A stretch of DNA of 64,000 bases from Piscicola geometra (lineage: Eukaryota > Annelida > Clitellata > Hirudinida > Piscicolidae), in the NCBI GenBank assembly GCA_943735955.1, contig OX030959.1:7922732-7986731 (forward strand), read 5' to 3'. This document shows, piece after piece, positions 1 to 11,939 of this stretch. Below the pieces are notes generated by a model. The model did no database searches, was not told where the DNA came from, and was given only the letters and a program-made list of their open reading frames with translations. Each line of letters starts with the position of its first letter. Position 1 is the stretch's first letter. The position numbers and the translations under genes are program-made.

Positions 1-2695
1 GGATGAGTTAGTGGATCAGTGGATGGGTGGAAGGATTAGTGGATGGGTTGGTGGATGGGTGAATAAGTACGTGGAGGGGTTAGAGGATGGGTTGTTGGAT
101 GGGTTAGTGGATGGGTTGGTGGATGGGTTAGTGGATGGGTTGGTGGATGGGTTGGTGGATGAGTTTGTGGATGGATTGGTGGATGGGTTGGTGGATGGGT
201 TGGTGGATGAGTTTGTGGATGGATTGGTGGATGGGTTGGTGGATGGGTTGGTGGATGAGTTTGTGGATGGGTTGGTTGGTGGGTTAGTTGGTGGATGGGT
301 TGGGGGATAAGTTGGTTGTTGGGTTGGAGGATGGGTTGGTGGATAGGTTGGTGGATGGGTTGGTGGATGGGTTGGTGGATGGGTTGGTGGATGGGTTTGT
401 GGATGAGTAGGTAGATGGCTTGGTTGGTGGATGGGTGGATGGATTAGTGGATGGGTGAATGAGTTAGTGGATGGGTGGATGGGTTAGTGGATGGGTGGAT
501 GAGTTAGTGGATGGGTGGATGAGTTAGTGGATAGGTGGATGAGTTAGTAGATGGGTGGATGAGTAAGTGGATGGGTGGATGAGTTAGTGGATGGGTGGAT
601 GAGTTAGTGGATGGGTGGATGGGTGGAAGGGTTAGTGGATAGGTTGGTGGATGGGTGAATGAGTAAGTGGAGGGGTTAGAAGATGGGCTGTTGGATGGGT
701 TAGTGGATGGGTTGGTGGATGGGTTAGTGGATGGGTTGGTGGATGGGTTGGTGGATGGGTTGGTGGATGAGTTTGTGGATATATTGGTGGATGGGTTGGT
801 GGATGGGTTGGTGGATGAGTTTGTGGATGGGTTGGTTGGTGGGTTAGTTGGTGGATGGGTTGGGGGATGGGTTGGTTGTTGGGTTGGGGGTGGGTTGGTG
901 GATGGGTTGGTGGATGGGTTGGGGGATGGGTTAGTGGATGGGTTAGTGGATGGGTTTGTGGATGAGTAGGTAGATGGCTTGGTTGGTAGATGTGTGGATG
1001 AGTTAGTGGATGGGTGGATGAGTTAGTGGATGGGTGGATGAGTAAGTGGATGGGTGGATGAGTTAGTGGATCAGTGGATGGGTGGAAGGATTAGTGGATG
1101 GGTTGGTGGATGGGTGAATAAGTAAGTGGAGGGGTTAGAGGATGGGTTGTTGGATGGGTTAGTGGATGGGTTGGTGGATGGGTTAGTGGATGGGTTGGTG
1201 GATGGGTTGGTGGATGAGTTTGTGGATGGATTGGTGGATAGGTTGGTGGATGGGTTGGTGGATGAGTTTGTGGATGGATTGGTGGATGGGTTGGTGGATG
1301 GGTTGGTGGATGGGTTGGTGGATGAGTTTGTGGATGGGTTGGTTGGTGGGTTAGTTGGTGGATGGGTTGGGGGATAAGTTGGTTGTTGGGTTGGAGGATG
1401 GGTTGGTGGATAGGTTGGTGGATGGGTTGGTGGATGGGTTGGTGGATGGGTTGGTGGATGGGTTTGTGGATGAGTAGGTAGATGGCTTGGTTGGTGGATA
1501 GGTGGATGGGTTAGTGGATGGGTGAATGAGTTAGTGGATGGGTGGATGGGTTAGTGGATGGGTGGATGAGTTAGTGGATGGGTGGATGAGTTAGTGGATG
1601 GGTGGATGAGTTAGTAGATGGGTGGATGAGTAAGTGGATGGGTGGATGAGTTAGTGGATGGGTGGATGAGTTAGTGGATGGGTGGATGAGTTAGTGGATG
1701 GGTGGATGAGTTAGTAGATGGGTGGATGAGTTAGTGGATGGGTGGATGAGTTAGTGGATGGGTGGATGAGTTAGTGGATGGGTGGATGGGTGGAAGGGTT
1801 AGTGGATAGGTTGGTGGATGGGTGAATGAGTAAGTGGAGGGGTTAGAAGATGGGCGGTTGGATGGGTTAGTGGATGGGTTGGTGGATGGGTTAGTGGATG
1901 GGTTGGTGGATGGGTTGGTGGATGAGTTTGTGGATATATTGGTGGATGGGTTGGTGGATGGGTTGGTGGATGAGTTTGTGGATGGGTTGGTTGGTGGGTT
2001 AGTTGGTGGATGGGTTGGGGGATGGGTTGGTTGTTGGGTTGGGGGGTGGGTTGGTGGATGGGTTGGTGGATGGGTTGGGGGATGGGTTAGTGGATGGGTT
2101 AGTGGATGGGTTTGTGGATGAGTAGGTAGATGGCTTGGTTGGTAGATGTGTGGATGAGTTAGTGGATGGGTGGATGAGTTAGTGGATGGGTGGATGAGTA
2201 AGTGGATCAGTGGATGGGTGGAAGGATTAGTGGATGGGTTGGTGGATGGGTGAATGAGTAAGTGGAGGGGTTAGAGGATGGGTTGTTGGATGGGTTAGTG
2301 GATGGGTTGGTGGATGGGTTAGTGGATGGGTTGGTGGATGGGTTGGTGGATGAGTTTGTGGATGGATTGGTGGATGGGTTGGTGGATGGGTTGGTGGATG
2401 AGTTTGTGGATGGATTAGTGGATGGGTTGGTGGATGGGTTGGTGGATGAGTTTGTGGATGGATTGGTGGATGGGTTGGTGGATGGGTTGGTGGATGAGTT
2501 TGTGGATGGGTTGGTTGGTGTGTTAGTTGGTGGATGGGTTGGGGGATAAGTTGGTTGTTGGGTTGGAGGATGGGTTGGTGGATGGGTTGGTGGATGAGTT
2601 TGGGGATGGGTTGGTGGATGGGTTGGCATATGGGCTGGTAGATGGGCTGGTGGAATGGTTGGTGGATAGGTTGGGGGATGGGTTGGTAGATGGAA
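1..2695. repeat. G-rich minisatellite with ~1.1 kb higher-order units
   Basis: The basic unit is 12 bp, GGATGGGTTGGT, with A/G variation at one position. It is interspersed with a ~20-bp variant, GGATGGGTGGATGAGTTAGT. A distinctive anchor (gtggaggggttagaggatgg and variants) recurs at 71, 667, 1126, 1834 and 2262. Alternate spacings (596, 459, 708, 428) sum to about 1055, 1167 and 1136, so the array is built from roughly 1.1-kb dimeric higher-order units. The array is cut by the left edge of the window and decays near 2640-2695. Long open frames on both strands (DGLV-type on plus, NPST-type on minus) are a by-product of the repeat lacking stops and are not called as genes. Confidence 0.95.
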
Positions 2696-2699
2696 GGAT

Positions 2700-3779
2700 A
2701 GTTTACTGGAAAGACAAGTGAAATAGTAAAATTCTGTGTTACAAATTGTGTTGTTAAACGGATGATTGAATGGGGGGACATTTGCATGAGTCCATGGACG
2801 ACGTAATATTTTCATTGCCAATTCAAAACCTGCATTGCAGTCATCACGCGAGCGACAATTGAATTGAGCTTGCTTCGTATGCAGTTCTATCGATCCAATC
2901 GCATGCAACTGACTTATTCCCAATAATTCACCGCTGCTTCAGAACATCAGTCTTCTATAAATACTTTTATTGTTCCAATCTGCTTTTGATCATGGCATAT
3001 TTTTAATTATAAGCGAGACTTTTTGTTGTTTTCTTTTTTATAAAACTTAATTTTGGAAGCCATTATAAAATATATACTTACACACATTATTATATAAATG
3101 TAATATATATTGGTAAGAAATTAAGTCTTCAAAGTATATGAATCAGTCACCAATACGGGAACAAAGCCTGGGCTGCCGAAAACATAGAGTTCATGGAATT
3201 CTATATGTGCCATCGATTCAATTGATGCTGTTTTATTAATTTTGATTCTTGCTTTTTCTTCTTCTATTGTGTCTTATTATTTGGCCAGACTTTGACTTTG
3301 AGACTTGATGTTTGAAGCTTTTATCAGGTTATCTTGGAGATATTCCAACAACCCATCGATTACTCATTTGACCAATGGCTTATCTATACATCCATTTATC
3401 TTTCTTTTCACTTATGCATCGTCAAATCCATTATCGTAAAACTTCAGTTTTTCAATGAGTCACTATATAAGACTTCCTAGTATCACGCCTCAATTGAAAA
3501 AGACACATAAATAGAGGCCCATTAACGCCACCATCTCTAAAAAAGCTCTCAGAATAAATCCGTAAATTGCTACTTTGAAGTGTTATTTGAGTGCCACTCT
3601 ACCTTTTCTTGGTATTCAATGATACTCAGTTTTATTAGCTCTAAGTGTATTTTTTCAAAGCTTCAGCTGGGAGTGTAATTCTTCTCATAGGCATAAAACT
3701 AACATTAAGCCACAATATTCCAAATGCGAATGAAATCTAAATATAACAGAATAAAAACGACATTTCGAAACAAATTCTT
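2700..3779. other. AT-rich noncoding stretch, no supported feature
   Basis: Sequence between the minisatellite and the last visible ankyrin exon. I looked for further ankyrin or channel exons of the upstream TRPN-like gene on the minus strand and saw none. If the gene continues, this stretch and the minisatellite are intronic. Confidence 0.5.
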
Positions 3780-6700
3780 TTAAGCAACCTTTCCTCCTTT
3801 CATGTCGACTGTGGCGCCATGCCCGAGGAGTGTCTGGACCGCCAAAGGCTTGCAGTACTTGACGGCAACGTGCAGTGCTGTGTAGTTGTCCTAAAGGAAG
3901 ATGATAGAAGAGTAAAAAATGTGAAGTGGGTTTGGCTTGCTGGATTGGTGAAATTGAGAACAAAAATATAAATATGCCTTTTCTTAGGTATCTTTACTCA
4001 AAACGAGATACAATGAAGAAATTATAAAACAAAAAACGATATAAGTTACTATCAAACGTGGAAAACACTCGAAATGTTAATTCACTTTTGACTTTCCGTC
4101 AACTTTTGCCCCTTTGGACAACAGCGTCTGAATCACTCCCACGTGGCCTGTCATGGCGGCTGCATGCAAGCAAGAAGCCCCTGACTAATGGTGATTACGA
4201 TAATAATTCTCCTGCTTATAATGTAGGAAGTCGTGTTTAAGAAAATGTGCAAGCGAAAATAAAAATCTTGGCAATTATAAAGTACCATCACAGCACTTAC
4301 AAAAATAAGCATAAACTAAACTCGGACAGCTTTCCACTACATATTTAGGTCCATCCCAAACTCCCACCCTCTCAATTGAATACTACTTTCACCAACCCTC
4401 CACCACACCACCTTGTTAGGCATGTGGACGAGAATTCCTTTTTTGAGGAAGATGAGAGCGGTGTCAGGGTGACCAAAGGCGGAGGCGACATGCACCAGAG
4501 TGCTGCCATCCTTCGTTCTGCCGAAGATGTTCGCTTTGAACTTCTCGACCAGGTACTCCACAATGGGAGTGAAGCCTTTCTCGGTGGCGATGTGAACTGC
4601 TGATCGGTCGTTCTGGAGGTGATATGTTTTTATGTGGTGTGTTGTCAGCTAGTTTTGACTACTTTTTGACTTCGCTTTAAATCAATAAAAAGTAACATTT
4701 TATTAACAGTTCATGCACACTTTTTAATAATCCACATAAAAAACATTTAAATCTGCGATCAGACGCACCTTGTCGACGATGTTAGGGTCTGCCTTGTGTT
4801 GGTGCAAGGACTTCACCATGGCCAGGTCGTTCTCGATCACACTCAGGTGTAAGGGAGCAAAACCATCTCGCTTGAGAAGGATTTGTTGAATAAAACTTAG
4901 ATTATTTTTAAATGTTTTTTTGGTTTTACAATTTTTCATATAAACTATTGATCAAAAAAGCTATGAGTGAGATTATATGTTTGTGTTGAAGCCTAAACAG
5001 CGAATGTAAGAGAGGCAGGCTGTGTGAGAATGAATGGATTGTACATTTTGGGCGTTGACGTCTGGCCTGTGTGCCGTGATGAGATGGAAAATCTCGTGCT
5101 CTTTCTGCCTACAAGCAAGGTGTAAAGCTCGGTCTAGATTGGGCTAAAGGAAGGGGGTTAAGTTTTAAAATAGGTGAAACAAAAGGGTGATGAACTTTTA
5201 GATTTAAATTCTAGTAGTAGAATTGCAAATTGATGGTGAAAGTTCATACTGTAAATCCAGGATCACACACTGCACTAACAAGAGCAATGTTGACTTGCTC
5301 GTGGCCTTGAGAGCTCAGAAGTTCCTTGCAGATTGAGACATTCCTGCACATTATGGCTATGTGAAGAGGCAGCAGACCATCCTGAAAAGCAAATGAATGC
5401 AAAAAGAAAGATAAATTATTTTTTCAAAAATAATGCAAAAGAATACTTGGGAAGTCTTAAAACTTTTCGCACTCCTACTTTGTCTTTTATGAGTTTGGCT
5501 TCTTTGTGCGCTTTGACAAGCAGCTGCACCATCACAACAGAGCCATGGTAAGACCTCGAACAGGCTATGTGCAGGGGAAGCTGGTTTTTGGTCTGGAGGA
5601 TAACAAAGTCGAAAATTTTGGTAAATGTAATAATGACATAAAAGTATATTTTGATTTTAGAAAGAAGACAAACTTGTAATATTAAAAAAACTATTTTATT
5701 GATTTCATTTCCAATAAAATAAAATAAAATGGAATTTAAAATTTGAGAGATTGAATAGAGACTGTTTTGGTGGATATTGGTTAATTAAGTGTTTGCTCAT
5801 TCAGGTAGTCTTCTGTGTACCTTCTCGTGACTTTGTAAATATTTTTTTCCAAATTTTTTTCGTATCAGTGACATTGAATAAACGACATAGTTATTTTCTT
5901 GAAAAAGATCGTAGAAGATCTATTCGAATAAAAGTAGTTATATTTAAGAAATATAGAAACATATTTAATCATCCAGTTAACGTTTCAGCTTCAGTTGTTT
6001 TTTTTGAAGTATTTTGAAAATCATACGATCACTCTTACTATTACTCTTACTATTCGATACTACTACACTCACCAAGGCAACAATCTAAACTCGCGCTACA
6101 ATCACAACAGCAACACTATAACCAATTAACCAAAACCCCATTCTTCATCACCTTCACGATCACCTTCTCTGAACCCCCACCACACTCACCCCTCCACCAC
6201 ACTCACTCCTCCATTCCAACCTCCACCACACTCACCCTTCCATTCCAACCTTCACCACACTCACCCCTCCACTCTCATTCAGCACTGCCTTATGGCTCAT
6301 CAGAGACCTCAGCACCTCCTCCTTGGCGTAGCCAGCAGCGAAATGAACAGAAGACCTCCCGTCCTTGGAGTTCAATTTAAAATCTAATTTAATTAATAAG
6401 TTTTTTACATCTTATAAAGCGATGAAAATTTCAGTTTTTAACCGATTTTTTAAAAATGATTGATTAATGATGAGTTATAAACCGCAGCTTTCTGGTTCGG
6501 GTCTGCATGCAGGTCTAGGAGTTTGTCGACGATTGTCAGGCGGTTGTCTTTGACGGCGAGCATCAGCAGAGAAAGTTTGGTTTCCTGAACGAGTAGAAGA
6601 AAGAATTCTTAAATATAACTATGAATTCGAAATCAAATAAAACTAAATTAATAGGATTGAACTAAAATATGAATTTCAATAACTATTAATTTTTACGATT

Positions 6701-8974
6701 TTAATAAGTTTATTCGTGAAACTATTTTTCATTCCCACTCCACACCTGCTCAGTGACTCGGATCTCCTCACTGCCCTTGTCGATTTCTTTGAGAGCAGAG
6801 TCGAGGAGACTGTAGTCGTGGTTGCTCACCATGTTCAGAAAGCGGTTTTCGTGTGAAAGTTTGGCAGTGAAAAGCTTCAGGAGGTCGTCTTGTTCTTTGT
6901 AATTCATCATGTAGAAGTTGTTGTTAGAGCTGTTGTTGTTGTTGATGTTACTGCTGTTGTAGTTTATGTTAGTGCTACTTTTGTTCATGGAAACCTTGTA
7001 GCTGATGTTGTTCGGAGCTTTGGAGTCGTTGCTGAAACTGCTGATGGTCTTCAAATCGTTGCTAATGCTTCTTGGAGGCTTGTAGTCGCTTTGGTTGATC
7101 CTTTTAGCGGGACTGCTGCTCTTGATATTGTTGAGGATATCGTTATTGCTGTTGTTGATATTGTTGTTGCTGTTGTGGATGCTGTTACCTTTGATGTTGT
7201 TCCTGTTATTGTTGTTGATATTGTTGTCTTTTTTGTTGCTGTTGTTAATGATAGGGTTGCTGAGGTTGGTGCTGCTGCTGCTAATTGCATTTATGTTGTT
7301 GTCAATGTTGTTTTTAGGGCTTTGAGTAGTTGTTGGAGGTGTAGTTGCTGTCACTTTGGATACAGGCGAAGGTCTGTTTGAAGTGGGAGTTGTTGTTGTT
7401 GTAGTTGTTGCAACTTTGGCAACTTTCTTGTTGTAGGCCGTTTCGATGTTGCGGTCAATGATATCTCGCGCAGTCTTCGTTTTCTTTTCTTTTTGCGTGC
7501 TTTTGAGCGGACTGCCTTCACTTTTGCCTTCAAGCTTTGCCATCTTTTCTTTTTCTTCTTCAGCAGCAGTGGTCAGTTTCTTACTGGGGCTTTTGTACAA
7601 CCTCTTTGAGAAATCACCTTTGAACCTGTGTGAATTTTTTTTCTTGCCTTTTTTCTTCACTCCACTTTTTCCCGTCTTGGAGGCGTTCTTAGCACCAGTT
7701 GCGGCGGCGACTAGAAGTTCTGATTGCGTTGAGTTCGCCTCATTTTCAGCGGGGTTTTTAAATTCTTCCGCTTGGTAAGAATCCCGATCTTTACTGCCCG
7801 ATGCCACCAACTTCTCCACTTTGTCATCCACTGGCGTCTGCATTCTGGAGACTTCGATGTCGGGGAAGAGATTCGACGTGAAGGGTTTGAAGGCTTTTGA
7901 GTTCTTCTCGAGCATCGAAATTCTGTCATTCTTGTTGTCACTTTCCATTTCTTGGTCGTTAAAAATGCTTTTATCATCTCCTCCATCATCATCACTGTCA
8001 GAAGAAGCGTCACTTATTGTTGATATTGTTGGATCATCATCATCATCTCTTTTTCTATCATCATCATCATTACCATCTTCATCATGAGCAAAACCACCAG
8101 CACCAAGCTTTGTCTCATTTTCATCGGTATCCACTTCCATTTTGTTCTTCTTGTCATCTTCATCTCCCGTTCCGTCGCCATCTTTGTTTTCATCATTACC
8201 ACTGTTTTTGTTGTCATTGTCGTTCTCAGCATCGTTAGGTTTTTCAGAGGAATTGCTTTGATCACTACCAAACTGTTCATTTTCGTTTGCATCCCTGTCA
8301 GAATCTTTTCCGAGAGTTTCACTGGGGTCTGCAGTGTCAGATTGCAACTCAGGAGGCTCTAGACTGCCAGTCTTTAGGCTGCTGCCGATGCTGTCTGTCT
8401 CCAGGTTGATGAGATCGGAAGGGGTTGAGGTGTCTGAGCTTGGTTGGTTGTTGTGGTTGTTTTCATCTCTATTTGAAGTCTTGTTCGTGTTGTCAAGGGT
8501 ATCAGAAGCATCTTTGTTTTGGTTATCATACCCTTGCTTGTCATTAATGTCACTGTTGCTGTTGTTGTTGTTGTTTTCATCAGCAATGTCGTTGTTGTTG
8601 GAGTCGTCAGGACTGATGAGAAGTTCAGTTCTGGATTCAGACCGTTCTGTCGTTGCAGTTTTGGCCTGGGCTTTCGTCTTCTGTAGAAATTACAACTAAT
8701 TATTTGATTGTTAAAATTTTAAAATAAAAGTAATAAAGTTTTAATTCTTCAATGAAAAGGATATGAATTATTTTAATTTGTTCACTTTTTTTATACTCTT
8801 CTTCTTCTTCTTCGGCTTCAATTTTGTGGTTTTCTCGTTCAACTTCGATGCCAACGCTTTATCTCTGCCCGTTGACTCTTTGCTGGTGGAAGCTTCGTTG
8901 GGGCTGTCTTTGGCCGTTTTGGGAGTTTTGGGAGTTTTCAAGGATTTACCTTTGGCTTTTTTCTTCGAGTTCAT
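3780..8974 (-). CDS. TRPN/NOMPC-like ankyrin-repeat protein, 3' part missing
   Basis: Eleven exons on the minus strand, all phase 0: 8974-8786, 8680-6746, 6584-6483, 6363-6265, 5592-5479, 5381-5250, 5143-5045, 4870-4769, 4612-4412, 4184-4086 and 3890-3789 (or to the stop at 3780). Together they give about 1058 residues. Residues 1-708 are Lys-rich, then Asn/Asp/Ser-rich low complexity. Residues 709-1058 are ten ankyrin repeats, mostly one per exon. Wording such as KDGSTLVHVAS, FLKKG, HMPNK, KDNYTALHVAV and QTLLGHGA is characteristic of the central ankyrin spiral of TRPN/NOMPC mechanotransduction channels. I infer membership of that family from these matches. In TRPN the ankyrin spiral tethers the channel to microtubules. 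The six transmembrane segments and pore are not seen. Either AAG|GTTGCT at 3789/3788 is a donor leading to exons beyond the window, or the protein ends two codons later. Start: ATG at 8974. The long N-terminal extension is unlike the short leader I know for NOMPC. Confidence 0.82.
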
Positions 8975-9224
8975 TTTTAAACTTTTTCAAAAAAAAGTTT
9001 AATAATTCCGATATTTATCCGATCAATTATCTTCTAAGATTGCGGGTTCTTAAGGAGCTTGAAGTCTTTTTCTTTCAGTGGCCTTTCTTGAGTGTGATAG
9101 CCTCCGATGAATGCAACCTTTAGGAGGAGTGATGAATACGTCTCTTTAAGCTCAAATCTTTATTGGAATTATTACACAACATGACGCACACACATATGTA
9201 TCCACACACATACTTTCCAGCACG

Positions 9225-9234
9225 TACACCCACA

Positions 9235-9271
<37 letters not shown>

Positions 9272-9327
9272 ACACACAAACACACACACACACACACGCA
9301 CAAACACACACACAAACACACATGCAC

Positions 9328-9362
<35 letters not shown>

Positions 9363-9371
9363 CACACATTG
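9225..9371. repeat. Interrupted (CA)n microsatellite
   Basis: CA/ACAC dinucleotide tract with scattered AAAC, TCAC and GCAC interruptions. ORFs across it are repeat artefacts. Confidence 0.95.
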
Positions 9372-9456
9372 GGAAATCATTATCTGCGAAAAATACTGCC
9401 AATAATGAATTCAGCCATCATAATCAGCAAATGCAGTACTATTCTATAGACTCTAG

Positions 9457-9630
9457 ACTAGTTCATATAGTATTGTACAATTATATACTAAACTCCATAT
9501 TTTATATAATATTGTACATATATATACTAAACTTTATAGTTAATATAGTATAGTACAAGTAATACTATAGTCTATAATTTACATAGTATATTACTAGTAT
9601 AGTAATAGTGTATATTATACTTTATATCAT
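9457..9630. repeat. AT-rich imperfect ~50-bp tandem repeat
   Basis: About three degenerate units share the order tatagta-ttgtac-atatactaaact-ttatag, followed by a fourth, more diverged block. No coding content is seen. Confidence 0.55.
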
Positions 9631-9762
9631 TATGTCAGCGGTGTTGGGAGGGGGAGAGGCGATGGCAGAGCTTTCTAAAGACGCCAATCAATGCGATCGA
9701 TAGAGGCACCAGCATTTCAATGATGACGTCGATGCCGTGTTGGCGATGTTAATGATAATGAG

Positions 9763-9962
9763 GTCAATCATGATGATGATGATGATGGTGGTGGTGAAGG
9801 TGAAGGTGGTGGTGGTGATGATGATGGTGGTGAAGGTGAAGATGGTGGTGGAGTTGATGATCATGATGGTGATCAAGATTGGAGTGATGACGATGATGAT
9901 GATGCAGATAATGACGACGGGGATGATGATGATGATGGTGTTAATGAGAAGGATGGTGGTTA
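9763..9962. repeat. GAT/GGT trinucleotide-rich tract
   Basis: Dense GATGAT, GGTGGTGAAGGTGAA and related triplets on the plus strand. The plus-strand frame is Met/Val-rich nonsense of repeat origin, so no gene is called. Confidence 0.8.
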
Positions 9963-10218
9963 GAATTATTCATGACATGTGAGTAGTGGATTTGTTTAGA
10001 AAAGTCGTATAATTTCAAATATTTTAATTTAATCGCTAGGCGCGCCAGCTTTAAAGCATATTTATTCACAAGAATATCGTTTATAAAACCTCATAGCACA
10101 TTAAAAAACAGTGAAAAAACTTTTTCAAAAATCAGAAGTCGAGATATTTAAAACTGGCATTATGATCATGCCATGGAAACTCCAACGGAGTCTTAGACAG
10201 CGTGTTGAGTTGCAGATC

Positions 10219-10275
10219 CATGATCATCATCATCATCATCAACGTCGTCGTCATCTTCGTCGACGTCTTCGTCAT
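10219..10275. repeat. CAT/CGT trinucleotide tract
   Basis: CATCATCATCATCATCAACGTCGTCGTCATCTTCGTCGACG-type sequence: a short imperfect triplet array. Confidence 0.8.
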
Positions 10276-10574
10276 CTTCATTTTCACAATTTTCAGATTC
10301 TTTATTATTATTTCGAAACCATTCTAATGACATCATCTCCATCTTCATCATTGTTTCACCATAAATACTACCACAACATTGGCAAAAGCAAAACTTTAAT
10401 ATATTATCACCCTCATTTTCAGAACCACAATCCTATTACTACAACACTGTGAAACCATTAACATAATCAGTACTTTCGTAAAATTATTATCATCACCATC
10501 ACAGTCATTATCACAAACACCATTCCATTATCTTCATCCCCATCCCAGTCACCATCCCCAATATCATTCCAACA

Positions 10575-10745
10575 CCATCATTAGCACTCTCCCTTCAATA
10601 TCATCATCAGCACCCTCCTTTCAATATCATCATCAGAACCCTACTTCAATATCATCATCAGCACCCTCCCTTCACTATCATCATCAGCACTCTCCCGCCA
10701 TCACTATCATCATCGGCAGCAATAACACTCAATCATCATCATCAG
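10575..10745. repeat. ~31-bp minisatellite (ATCATCATCAGCACCCTCC)
   Basis: About five imperfect units of the form tcaatatcatcatcagcacc followed by ctcccct. A CAT-triplet core separates CCCTCC blocks, and the array decays at its right end. Confidence 0.8.
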
Positions 10746-10759
10746 CACCCGCCTGACGA

Positions 10760-11585
10760 GTATGAACTTGTGTTCTAGGGCGGTGAAACTGCCTAGCGGT
10801 GTACGTTATGAACTTCAAAAAGAAAAAGTCTTTTTATTGTTATTATTCTTAGTTTTAATACTACTATTACTTACTCTCAAAAACATTTCATTTTTTTCTT
10901 AAAATTATCCTTTATAGTTTTTTTTATAAAGCTTAAAATTATCTATTTTTTGCGACTGACTCTCAACACACTGCACTATTTAAATTAGTTGTTACTTAAT
11001 TTTATTAAACGTCTTATTTTTTAGTTCATTTCCAGTTTTTTCCCATTTTTTAAAAATCGGAATTTTGTTTTTTTCTCACCTCCCATCTCATCAGAAGCTT
11101 CGATTGTTCAATTGTACTATTAAATTATTTAAATCTGTTTTTCTATCTATGATCTTTTTCTATTATTCTTTTTTTTCCGCGATATTTCTTAAAATGAAAT
11201 CATGAAGCTTTATGGCCAGGTGCTTAAAGTAAACAATGGCGCTAACGCTGATTGTTTGAAAGCTCTCATCTGAACATTATTATTGTTATTTCTGTATACT
11301 ATTATTATTATTAATTTTTTCAAATTTTTATTATTATTTATATATATATTTTAATTATTGTTTAAATTTGTATACTATTCTTAATTTAATTATTGTTATT
11401 TACAATTATTTGTGTGATTGTTTGAGGCAATACCACCCTAGATAATACATCAAAATTATAAATCTATTTCTTGTGACAGACTAGGCTTGTTGTTCTGCCT
11501 CAATAAAGTATTGTTTAATTGCTTTCTTTTTGTGGCATAGTGACTTCGGTTATGTTCGTACTCACTCATTCGGAATATCCTTTTT
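10760..11585. other. AT-rich noncoding stretch
   Basis: Low-complexity AT-rich sequence including TTATTATTA runs near 11280-11400. I see no ORF, tRNA or element boundary here. Confidence 0.5.

Positions 11586-11939
<354 letters not shown>

Noticed and set aside
1..2695. Telomeric or subtelomeric repeat
   Set aside because: The unit is G-rich with occasional GGGTTAGT, but the pattern is a 12-bp minisatellite, not TTAGGG.
1..2695. CRISPR array
   Set aside because: Units vary in length, have no unique spacers, and the context is eukaryotic.
2207..2923. 238-residue minus-strand ORF with Pro/Thr/His repeats
   Set aside because: It is almost entirely minisatellite complement; the unit lacks stops on both strands. 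The non-repeat head matches nothing I recognise.
6890..7381. Plus-strand ORF of 163 residues, Val-rich
   Set aside because: Antisense shadow of the Asn-rich exon of the TRPN-like gene (AAC triplets read as GTT).
9737..9982. Met/Val-rich plus-strand ORF
   Set aside because: GAT/GGT triplet array without non-repetitive protein sequence.
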